Source of the DNA: Verrucomicrobiota bacterium
Lineage (GTDB): Bacteria; Verrucomicrobiota; Verrucomicrobiia; Verrucomicrobiales; Verrucomicrobiaceae
Assembly (NCBI GenBank): GCA_023429545.1
Contig: JAEYUU010000545.1
Span: 1-5,236, forward strand
Length of the DNA: 5,236 bases
Reading direction: 5' to 3'
The notes under the pieces are model-generated. The model was not told the DNA's origin. It saw only the letters and a list, made by a program, of their open reading frames with translations, and did no database searches. Both the position numbers and the translations under genes were made by a program. Positions within the stretch are counted from its first letter, which is position 1; the number at the start of each line of letters is the position of its first letter. Shown piece after piece: positions 1 through 5,236 of this stretch.

Positions 1-24
1 GGAAGGTGTTTTGGCTCTGATTTT

Positions 25-54
25 TTGAATTTTAGCCCCACTCCCATGTCTAAC
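25..54 (+). promoter_or_regulatory. possible sigma-70-like promoter before the patatin gene
   Basis: TTGAAT at 25-30 matches the -35 consensus TTGACA at four of six positions. TCTAAC at 49-54 matches the -10 consensus TATAAT at four of six. The spacer is 18 bases. This patch is more AT-rich than the coding DNA around it and lies just before the first gene, which is where a promoter for the gene set would be expected. Both boxes are weak and such matches arise by chance, so this is tentative. If real, transcription would start at about 60-62, leaving a leader of only about 15 bases. Confidence 0.22.
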
Positions 55-60
55 ACTGTG

Positions 61-76
61 AACCTTTACTTCAGTC
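61..76 (+). promoter_or_regulatory. translation leader without Shine-Dalgarno, gene 1
   Basis: No AGGAGG-like sequence precedes the ATG at 77. The leader is pyrimidine-rich and carries AACCTTT at 61-67, nine bases before the start. The same heptamer occurs six bases before the ATG at 4141, and AACCT recurs before the other two genes. The start at 77 is the first ATG after an in-frame TGA at 59-61, so it is well constrained. Confidence 0.4.
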
Positions 77-1171
77 ATGCGTGCATCACCGCCCATACTG
101 CGCTTCCCTTGGTTCAGCCTTGATGGACTGCTGAAGCGATTCCACGACTCTGCTCCCGCGGCGTCCGGTGCCCCGCCCAGGATAGGGCTGGTACTCTCCT
201 GCGGTGGAGCGCGCGGTCTGGCGCACATCGGAGTCATCCAGGTGCTGGAGGAGGCAAAGATTCCCATCTCCGTAATCATGGGCAGCAGCATGGGCGCTTA
301 CGTGGGCACCCTTTGGGCCGCAGGCGTCACCGGCGATGAACTGGCAAAGCTGGCCGCTGAGATTCGCGACCGACGCACGCTGATGCGTCTGATCGATATC
401 GCCCTGCCCCCTTTGAAAGGTTTTCTTCGAGGCCACAAAGTCCGCAAACATCTGGAGCGCACGCTGGGGGACAAGACCCTCGCGGATCTTCCCATGCCCA
501 TGCATGTGGTGGCCACCAATCTCGACACGGTGCGCGGCGAGGTGCTGCCCTCTTCCACGCCGGCTGCGGCCGCCGTGCAGGCGAGCTGCGCCATACCCGG
601 CATCGTGTCACCGGTTTCCATGTACGACAAACGCTGGATCGATGGCGGCGCTGCCCAGCCTCTCCCGGTCGAGTTGCTGCACCAGGTGGCAGATCTGGAC
701 TACATCATCGCGGTGAATGTCATGCTCACGCTGGAGGACATCTCCTCTTCCAGCAAGCTGCAGAGCTACCCGATGCCACCACCCGTTCCCACCACCTTCA
801 TGTCACGCCTGTGGGGCACCCTCAGCCAGAATCTGAACCTCTTCGCCCACGGCAATGTGCTGGATACCTTCAAGCGCTGTCTTACCAGTTCGCAGTTGCG
901 CGTCATCGCCCATGAAAGCGCTCGTGCCGACGTGCTCATTCATCCCTTCTGCCATGAGTCACGCTGGTACGATTTTGAAAACTTCAACCGCTATATAGAA
1001 TCGGGCCGCACCGCCGCTTTGGAGGCACTTCCGCAAATACATAAGCTGCTCCAGATCCCGCGCGTGGAGTCCCCGGTGCAATCTGCACGCCCAACGGCAG
1101 CACCTGTGCCGAATGATCAGAAGACAGTCAGTACGATCGCGGCCGCCGTCTGTGGCCAGCCCGACATGTAG
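77..1171 (+). CDS. patatin-like phospholipase / acyl hydrolase (RssA-like bacterial patatin)
   Basis: This 364-residue protein is a patatin-fold serine hydrolase with a Ser-Asp dyad, expected to release fatty acids from phospholipids or other acyl esters. The domain starts at about residue 36. The glycine-rich oxyanion-hole segment GGARGLAHIGVI is at 43-54, the nucleophile elbow GSSMG at 69-73 (catalytic Ser71), and the DGG motif with catalytic Asp189 at 189-191. ATNLDTVRGEVL at 146-157 and ASCAIPGIVSPV at 169-180 are typical of bacterial RssA/YchK-type members. Residues 1-20 contain aromatic and aliphatic residues with basic ones but no proper signal peptide, so the protein is probably cytoplasmic or on the inner face of the membrane. 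The last 30 or so residues are a Pro/Ala/Ser-rich tail outside the domain. An in-frame TGA at 59-61 and the lack of any earlier in-frame ATG fix the start. The ligase gene follows 59 bases downstream on the same strand, so the two may be co-transcribed. The family is secure; the substrate is unknown. Confidence 0.93.
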   Translation: MRASPPILRFPWFSLDGLLKRFHDSAPAASGAPPRIGLVLSCGGARGLAHIGVIQVLEEAKIPISVIMGSSMGAYVGTLWAAGVTGDELAKLAAEIRDRRTLMRLIDIALPPLKGFLRGHKVRKHLERTLGDKTLADLPMPMHVVATNLDTVRGEVLPSSTPAAAAVQASCAIPGIVSPVSMYDKRWIDGGAAQPLPVELLHQVADLDYIIAVNVMLTLEDISSSSKLQSYPMPPPVPTTFMSRLWGTLSQNLNLFAHGNVLDTFKRCLTSSQLRVIAHESARADVLIHPFCHESRWYDFENFNRYIESGRTAALEALPQIHKLLQIPRVESPVQSARPTAAPVPNDQKTVSTIAAAVCGQPDM

Positions 1172-1230
1172 CCATCATTGTGTATCATCAAATAACATCA
1201 TCGACTTCAACCTCATGAACATCAACAGCC
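1172..1230 (+). promoter_or_regulatory. AT-rich gap and leader before the ligase gene, no Shine-Dalgarno
   Basis: This 59-base gap is clearly more AT-rich than the genes on either side. ATCAT occurs three times (1174-1178, 1184-1188, 1197-1201). ACTTCAACCT at 1204-1213 is identical to a ten-base segment at 2810-2819 before the thiolase gene. No purine-rich ribosome-binding site precedes the ATG at 1231, and I see no convincing promoter boxes or terminator hairpin. An in-frame TGA at 1216-1218 limits the ligase start to 1231 or later. A competing out-of-frame ATG lies at 1215. Confidence 0.35.
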
Positions 1231-2754
1231 ATGAAACCCTTCCTCTCCTCACCACTATGGGATGCCGGCACGCCGGAGTTCTGGAAAGCCTGGCAGATTC
1301 GCCGCCTCCGCGAATATCTGAAACATAGGGTGCTGCCTTTCTCGGCGCACTATCACAAGATGTTTGAGGAGCACGACATCCACCCGGATGACATCCGCTC
1401 CTTCGAAGACTGGGCCAAAGTGCCCCTCTCCAGCAAAGGTGACCTGACAGGTTCCAAGGACAAGCAGCGCGAGTTCGTGCTGATACCTGACCAGAAGATC
1501 CTGAAGCGCGAACCGCGCACGATCTTCAATGCCCTCTTCCACGGGAGGCAGTATGCAAAGGACAAGCTGGAGGCGGAGTTCCGCCCCATCCTGCTGACCA
1601 GCACCACGGGCCGCAGCAGCGATCCGGTGCCGTTCTTGTACACCAAGCACGACCTCGCCCACCTGGAGCTGGCCGGACGCCGCATCATGGAAGTGGGCCG
1701 CAGCGACCGCGAGTACCGGCACGTGAACATGTTCCCCTATGCGCCGCACCTTGCCTTCTGGCAGGCGCACTACGCAGGTCTGGGGTTGGGCACCTTCATG
1801 ATCTCCTCGGGCGGCGGCAAAACGCTGGGCACGGAAGGGAACATCGCCCTCATCGAACGCATCCAGCCGGACATCATCATCGGCATGCCCACCTTTGTGT
1901 ACCATGTGCTGCGCCAGGCCGTGGAGGAGAAGCGTCACTGGACATCCATCAAACGCATCACGCTAGGCGGAGAGAAGACCCCCCAGGGCCTGCGTGCCAA
2001 GCTGCGTGAACTTTGCGCCCAACTCGGCTCGCTCGGGGTGCACATCATCAGCACCTACGCCTTTACCGAGGCGAAGATGGCCTGGCCTGAGTGCCCCACG
2101 ATGCCTCATGAAGGCGCCAGTGGCTTCCACCTCTACCCGGATCTGGGCATCATTGAACTTATTAATCCGAAGACGGGCGAAACAGTGCCGGACGGATCGC
2201 CGGGCGAAATCGTCTATACTTCGCTGGATGCACGCGGCACCATGGTGCTGCGCTACCGCACGGGCGACACTGCGGAAGGCGGCCTCACTTGGGAGATGTG
2301 CCCGCATTGCGGTCGCCACTGCCCGCGCCTGCTGGGCCCGATCTCCCGCGTGAGCGAAGTGCGCAGCCTGAGCCTGGACAAACTCAAAGGCACCTTGGTG
2401 GACTTCAACATGCTGGAGCATCTCCTGGATGACCAGCGTGGTGTCTCTGCCTGGCAGATCGAGTTGCGCAAGCGCAATGACGATCCGCTCGAATGCGACG
2501 AAGTGTTCCTGCATGTCACCCCAGATAGCGGGGTCAACGAGGCCACGCTTCGCGAGCATCTGAACCGGCGCTTTCACGAGGTCACGGAGTTGAGGCCCAA
2601 CGCCATCCACTTCCATCCGCTTGCCGAAATGCGCGACATGCTGGGCGTGGGACGGCTGCTCAAAGAGGAGAAACTGGCTGACCGGAGGCCCAAGGTGGCT
2701 GCCGGAGCCGCTGCCTCCCCGCCTTCTTCCGCCTCGCAGACACCTGCGAACTGA
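1231..2754 (+). CDS. phenylacetate-CoA ligase family (PaaK-like) adenylate-forming enzyme
   Basis: This 507-residue protein belongs to the acyl-adenylate-forming superfamily, PaaK-like branch. Members join a carboxylic acid to AMP and then usually to CoA in the cytoplasm. The phosphate-binding loop is LTSTTGRSSDPVPF (122-135), where the family usually has SSGTTGK; the usual Gly is Ser124 here. NMFPYAPHLAFWQAHYAGLG (166-185) and PDIIIGMPTFVYHVL (213-227) match PaaK-type substrate-pocket segments. LGGEKTP is at 245-251, the adenine-binding segment TYAFTEAK at 275-282, and the ribose-binding RYRTGD at 341-346. CPHCGRHCP (357-365) places Cys357, Cys360 and Cys364 as a possible metal knuckle. The hinge, usually GRxDD, reads ISRVSE (371-376). 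Lys478, six residues before Asp484 in KEEKLADRRP, is the best candidate for the C-terminal catalytic lysine. The tail after 488 is Ala/Ser/Pro-rich. It sits before beta-oxidation genes, which suggests a fatty or aryl acid substrate. Fold is secure; substrate and CoA transfer are inferred. Confidence 0.88.
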   Translation: MKPFLSSPLWDAGTPEFWKAWQIRRLREYLKHRVLPFSAHYHKMFEEHDIHPDDIRSFEDWAKVPLSSKGDLTGSKDKQREFVLIPDQKILKREPRTIFNALFHGRQYAKDKLEAEFRPILLTSTTGRSSDPVPFLYTKHDLAHLELAGRRIMEVGRSDREYRHVNMFPYAPHLAFWQAHYAGLGLGTFMISSGGGKTLGTEGNIALIERIQPDIIIGMPTFVYHVLRQAVEEKRHWTSIKRITLGGEKTPQGLRAKLRELCAQLGSLGVHIISTYAFTEAKMAWPECPTMPHEGASGFHLYPDLGIIELINPKTGETVPDGSPGEIVYTSLDARGTMVLRYRTGDTAEGGLTWEMCPHCGRHCPRLLGPISRVSEVRSLSLDKLKGTLVDFNMLEHLLDDQRGVSAWQIELRKRNDDPLECDEVFLHVTPDSGVNEATLREHLNRRFHEVTELRPNAIHFHPLAEMRDMLGVGRLLKEEKLADRRPKVAAGAAASPPSSASQTPAN

Positions 2755-2768
2755 CGCCCCGAGGCGTC
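2753..2768 (+). other. hairpin at the ligase stop codon
   Basis: GACGCC (2753-2758) and GGCGTC (2763-2768) form a perfect six-base-pair GC-rich stem around the loop CCGA. The left arm overlaps the TGA stop codon of the ligase gene (2752-2754). No run of T follows, so it is not a standard intrinsic terminator. It could protect the 3' end of the upstream message or modulate readthrough into the thiolase gene. Confidence 0.5.
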
Positions 2769-2778
2769 CATGAGCCAC

Positions 2779-2796
2779 CGGGGGCGCGAGCCCCTG
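2779..2796 (+). other. strong hairpin with GCGA tetraloop between ligase and thiolase
   Basis: CGGGGGC (2779-2785) pairs with GCCCCTG (2790-2796) through seven base pairs, one of them G-U, around the loop GCGA, which fits the stable GNRA class. It starts ten bases after the previous hairpin ends. No T-tract follows. It lies inside the reading frame only if the thiolase is started at 2770, and so fits better as an untranslated intercistronic element before the start at 2830. Confidence 0.55.
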
Positions 2797-2809
2797 ATGG
2801 CAGGATCCA

Positions 2810-2829
2810 ACTTCAACCTGATCTTTCGC
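2810..2829 (+). promoter_or_regulatory. translation leader without Shine-Dalgarno, thiolase gene
   Basis: ACTTCAACCT at 2810-2819 repeats exactly the ten bases at 1204-1213 before the ligase gene, and ends ten bases before the ATG at 2830. There is no purine-rich site at the usual distance; the nearest purine-rich bases (CAGGA at 2801-2805 and neighbours) are about 25 bases away. If translation began at 2770 this segment would instead be coding. Confidence 0.38.
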
Positions 2830-4107
2830 ATGAAATCTCTCGTCATACTCGACGGCGCCAGAACGCCCTTCTGCCGGGCCGGTTCCGCGCTCGCGGACAT
2901 GCATGCCGCGGACCTCGGTCGCTTGGCTGCGGCGGGTGCCTTCGTCCGCACAGGATTGGACCCCGCGATGGTGGATGAGACCATCTTCGGCTGTGTGGCC
3001 CAGCCCGCGGATGCCCCGAACATTGCCCGCGTCATCGCCTTGCGCACCGGGGTTCCCAAGGAGAAGCCTTCTGTAACGGTGCATCGAAACTGCGCCTCCG
3101 GCATGGAGGCCGTCACCACCGCGCATCAGAAGCTCGCCGCAGGCCAGGGCGAAGTTTTCCTCGTGGGCGGAGTGGAGAGCATGTCCCAGATGCCGCTCCT
3201 CTTCCGCCATGAGGCCGCGCTCAAGTTTGCCATGCTGGGTCGTGCCAGGACCTTCGGCTCCAGGACACGGGCCATGGCCGCCTTCCGCCCGCAGGACTTC
3301 ATGCCGCTGCTGGCGTTGAAGATGGGTCTCACTGATCCGGTGGCAGAGCTCAACATGAGCGAGACGGCCGAGGTGCTGGCCCGCGAGTTTGGGATCTCAC
3401 GCGCGGAACAGGATGCCTTCGCGGTGAAGTCACACCTGAAGGCGGCTGCCGCAGCGCCATACCTCGCGGAAGAAATGGTCCCGGTGTTCTCCGGCCATCG
3501 CGAGGTGAAGGCCATCATGCAGGACAATGGCGTGCGCGCGGACAGTTCCATGCAGAAGCTGGCCAGGCTGCCCACCATCTTCGATTCTCTGACAGGGACC
3601 GTCACCGCAGGCAATTCCTCCCAAATCACCGATGGCGCCGCGGCGCTCCTGGTGTGCAGCGAGGAGAAGGCTGCCGCTCTCGGATTTCAGCCGCTGGGTC
3701 GCATGGTGAGCTACGCCTATACCGGCTGTGATCCGGAACGCATGGGCCTCGGCCCGGTGCAGGCCAGTGCCCTGGCGCTGCGTCGCGCTGGATGGAACCT
3801 CGCCGATGTGGATCTCGTGGAGATCAACGAGGCTTTCGCCGCCCAGACGCTCGCCGTGCTGAAATGTTTCCGTGATGGAGACTCCGCAAAGCGCGCCGGT
3901 CTTGATGCACCTCTCGGTCAGATCGACGAAGCGCGACTCAATCCCCAGGGCGGCGCCATCGCGCTCGGCCACCCGGTCGGTGCCAGCGGATCCCGTCTCA
4001 TTCTCACCGCGCTGAAACAGCTCCGCCGTACCGGCGGGAAGCGCGCCCTCGTCACGCTCTGCGTGGGCGGGGGTCAGGGTGGCGCTGTCTGTCTCGAAGC
4101 CTTCTAA
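2830..4107 (+). CDS. fadI: acetyl-CoA acyltransferase (3-ketoacyl-CoA thiolase), FadI / trifunctional-enzyme beta type
   Basis: This 425-residue thiolase cleaves 3-ketoacyl-CoA with CoA to give acetyl-CoA and a shortened acyl-CoA, the last step of beta-oxidation. The nucleophile is Cys88 in [11 protein letters not shown] (85-95). NEAFAAQ is at 333-339, [10 protein letters not shown] at 380-389 (His381) and CVGGGQGGA at 411-419 (Cys411), so all expected catalytic elements are present. [10 protein letters not shown] (61-70), FRPQDFMP (152-159), [17 protein letters not shown] (256-272) and an extended segment before [12 protein letters not shown] resemble FadI and the mitochondrial beta subunit more than FadA. 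Residues 126-153 are rich in Arg, in the region that forms the membrane-associated loop of trifunctional-enzyme beta subunits. I chose ATG 2830 because thiolases begin directly with a segment like [13 protein letters not shown]. Starts at 2770 or 2797 would add 20 or 11 unrelated residues and translate through a strong hairpin or just after it. The FadJ-like gene follows after 33 bases, in the same beta-then-alpha order as E. coli fadIJ. Chain-length preference is unknown. Confidence 0.93.
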   Translation: MKSLVILDGARTPFCRAGSALADMHAADLGRLAAAGAFVRTGLDPAMVDETIFGCVAQPADAPNIARVIALRTGVPKEKPSVTVHRNCASGMEAVTTAHQKLAAGQGEVFLVGGVESMSQMPLLFRHEAALKFAMLGRARTFGSRTRAMAAFRPQDFMPLLALKMGLTDPVAELNMSETAEVLAREFGISRAEQDAFAVKSHLKAAAAAPYLAEEMVPVFSGHREVKAIMQDNGVRADSSMQKLARLPTIFDSLTGTVTAGNSSQITDGAAALLVCSEEKAAALGFQPLGRMVSYAYTGCDPERMGLGPVQASALALRRAGWNLADVDLVEINEAFAAQTLAVLKCFRDGDSAKRAGLDAPLGQIDEARLNPQGGAIALGHPVGASGSRLILTALKQLRRTGGKRALVTLCVGGGQGGAVCLEAF

Positions 4108-4121
4108 CTTTTGCATTTCAA

Positions 4122-4140
4122 AACCTCAACCTTTCCCCAT
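4122..4140 (+). promoter_or_regulatory. translation leader without Shine-Dalgarno, fadJ-like gene
   Basis: The 33-base gap after the thiolase stop has no purine-rich ribosome-binding site. It contains AACCT twice in direct repeat (4122-4126 and 4128-4132); the second copy is part of AACCTTT, six bases before the ATG at 4141. The thiolase stop TAA at 4105-4107 is in the same frame as this start, so no in-frame ATG lies between them. No promoter or terminator is visible, which favours co-transcription with the thiolase. Confidence 0.4.
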
Positions 4141-5236
4141 ATGGACCTGGACCTTTTCGTACTCGATCCCACGCAGGACCCGGTGGAAGACACCATCCTC
4201 CGTCCTCAGCCCGTGCATGCGCATCGTGCCCATCGCACGAAGTGCTTCCGGAGTGAGGTGGATGCAGACGGGATCTGCTGGCTTACCTTCGATACGCCCG
4301 ACTCCGCCGTCAACGTGTGGAACCTCGACACGCTGGATGAGTTCGACTGTCACATCGAGGAACTGCATCGCGACACCGACATTCGCGCCCTCGTCATCCG
4401 CAGTGCGAAAGATCGTGTGTACATCGCCGGAGCTGATCTCAAGGCAGTACAGACCCTCCCCCCTGAGGAACGTCACGAGTTGCTCTCTCTGGGGCAGGAT
4501 GTCTTCACCCATCTGGAGTCGCTTCGCATCCCCAAGATAGCGGCCATCCATGGCGCCTGCGTGGGCGGCGGCTTCGAGATGACGCTGGCCTGCGACTGGC
4601 GTATCGCCAGCGACAGTGATGCCACCCGCATTGGTCTCCCGGAGACACAGCTCGGCCTCATCCCTGCATGGGGCGGCTGCACCCGCCTCTCACGGCTCAT
4701 CGGCCTGCCACAGGCCATGGACCTAATCGTGCGCGGAAAGCTGCTCAAGCCGCGGCACGCCAGGCGCCTGGGCCTCATTCATGAAATCGTGCCGGCGGAG
4801 AATCTCGCGGTGCTGGCCCGGCGACTCGCCTTCCAGCCCATGGGAGCACGCAAGCACCACTTCCACTTCACCCAGGTGTGGCCCATGCCACAGCTCATCC
4901 GCCTTCGCGCAAAGGCCATGCTGCATGGGAAATTCCCCTGGACCAGGAAGCGCCCCGCGGCGCCCGTGAAAGCCGTGGAAGTCATCACCCACGGCGCTGC
5001 GAAGTCCTTCGAGCATTCGCTCGCCCTGGAACAGCAGGCCATCCGTGAGCTGACCGCGACGGACATGACCCGCCGATTCATCGATGCTTTCCTGCGAAAG
5101 GAAGCCGCGTCCAAGAAACTTCCCAAGGCCTGCGCAGGCGCCACACCCCGGCCGGTTTCAAATGTGGCCGTCATCGGATCGGGCGTCATGGGGTCGGGTA
5201 TTGCATACACCATTGCGGGCAAGGGCACACGGGTGC
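4141..5236 (+). CDS. fadJ: enoyl-CoA hydratase / 3-hydroxyacyl-CoA dehydrogenase, FadJ/FadB-type alpha subunit (partial, 3' end missing)
   Basis: The frame is open from the ATG to the window edge (365 codons), about half of the usual 700-residue protein. Such proteins hydrate enoyl-CoA and oxidise 3-hydroxyacyl-CoA with NAD, in a complex with the thiolase. After a 33-residue N-terminal extension, the hydratase domain covers about 34-230. AGADL at 96-100 and HGACVGGGFEMTLAC at 137-151 form the oxyanion hole. Glu146 and Glu168 (in GLPETQLGL, 165-173) match the two catalytic glutamates and are 22 residues apart, as in the mitochondrial alpha subunit. The linker at 232-276 is basic and aromatic, and EHSLALEQQAIREL (291-304) matches the usual linker helix. 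The NAD-binding Rossmann motif GSGVMGSGI is at 346-354. The dehydrogenase active site lies beyond the window. Gene order and the FIAGAD- and AIHGAC-like segments favour FadJ over FadB, but the symbol is by resemblance. No in-frame ATG occurs between codon 1 and Met147, so 4141 is the best start. Confidence 0.92.
   Translation, partial: MDLDLFVLDPTQDPVEDTILRPQPVHAHRAHRTKCFRSEVDADGICWLTFDTPDSAVNVWNLDTLDEFDCHIEELHRDTDIRALVIRSAKDRVYIAGADLKAVQTLPPEERHELLSLGQDVFTHLESLRIPKIAAIHGACVGGGFEMTLACDWRIASDSDATRIGLPETQLGLIPAWGGCTRLSRLIGLPQAMDLIVRGKLLKPRHARRLGLIHEIVPAENLAVLARRLAFQPMGARKHHFHFTQVWPMPQLIRLRAKAMLHGKFPWTRKRPAAPVKAVEVITHGAAKSFEHSLALEQQAIRELTATDMTRRFIDAFLRKEAASKKLPKACAGATPRPVSNVAVIGSGVMGSGIAYTIAGKGTRV

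Noticed and set aside
21..33. T-rich run near the left edge as the tail of an upstream gene's terminator
   Set aside because: No GC-rich stem is visible in the 20 bases before it; the window starts too close to judge.
46..123. Short 25-codon frame from ATG 46 overlapping the patatin start
   Set aside because: It is too short, has no ribosome-binding site or conserved feature, and would overlap a well-supported gene.
1255..1938. Minus-strand open frame of 227 codons inside the ligase gene
   Set aside because: It is fully antisense to conserved ligase motifs and its translation has no recognisable family features.
2753..2796. Intrinsic terminator after the ligase gene
   Set aside because: The stems are good but no T-run follows either one, and a same-strand functional partner gene begins shortly after, so I report them as hairpins only.
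1963..3210. Long minus-strand open frame of 415 codons across the ligase-thiolase boundary
   Set aside because: It is antisense to two well-supported genes, runs through the hairpin gap, and its translation is His/Arg/Gly/Ala-rich with no recognisable domain, as expected for a shadow frame in GC-rich coding DNA.
3430..4116. Minus-strand open frame of 228 codons opposite the thiolase
   Set aside because: It is antisense to the catalytic half of the thiolase and has no domain features; GC-rich codon bias explains the lack of stops.
4079..4540. Plus-strand frame of 153 codons overlapping the thiolase end and the FadJ-like start
   Set aside because: It is out of frame with both genes and Ser/Pro/Arg-rich; the true coding frame is the one from 4141 that stays open to the window edge.
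4126..4551. Minus-strand open frame of 141 codons opposite the start of the FadJ-like gene
   Set aside because: The plus strand here encodes a clear enoyl-CoA hydratase domain with both catalytic glutamates.
1231..5236. Phenylacetate degradation (paa) cluster
   Set aside because: A PaaK-like ligase, thiolase and FadJ-like enzyme could suggest it, but no paaABCDE, paaG or paaZ homologue is present and the ligase motifs diverge from true PaaK.

Overview
The window is a compact, GC-rich, one-directional stretch of bacterial chromosome. Four plus-strand genes cover almost all of it, with gaps of 59, 75 and 33 bases, and nothing credible lies on the minus strand. There is no RNA gene, mobile element, long repeat or CRISPR array. 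Base and codon use look uniform, so nothing suggests recent transfer. The organism cannot be named from the sequence alone. High GC, the lack of purine-rich Shine-Dalgarno sequences before the preferred starts, and a PaaK-type ligase beside trifunctional-enzyme-type beta-oxidation genes would suit a member of the Planctomycetota-Verrucomicrobiota-Chlamydiota group, perhaps Verrucomicrobiota. That is a weak inference.

Layout: 1-76 is a leader with a weak possible promoter. 77-1171 encodes a patatin-like serine lipase/acyl hydrolase. 1231-2754 encodes an adenylate-forming enzyme of the phenylacetate-CoA ligase (PaaK-like) family with unusual core motifs. 2755-2829 is a gap containing one small hairpin at the ligase stop codon and a second, stronger one just after it. 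2830-4107 encodes a FadI/trifunctional-enzyme-beta type thiolase. 4141 to the right edge encodes the first half of a FadJ/FadB-type multifunctional enzyme: a complete enoyl-CoA hydratase domain, a linker, and the first residues of the NAD-binding domain of 3-hydroxyacyl-CoA dehydrogenase. This last gene is cut by the window edge.

How the genes may work together (inference): the patatin releases an acyl chain from a lipid, the PaaK-like enzyme activates a carboxylic acid as an acyl-adenylate and then a CoA thioester, and the FadJ and FadI homologues, as an alpha/beta complex, carry out hydration, NAD-dependent oxidation and thiolytic cleavage. The acyl-CoA dehydrogenase step is not in the window. 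The core pathway is known biochemistry. The less ordinary points are the PaaK-type ligase where a FadD/FadK-type enzyme would be expected, the altered motifs of that ligase, the hairpins between ligase and thiolase, and an AACCT-containing sequence before all four starts in place of a ribosome-binding site. I did not find a clearly new biological system.
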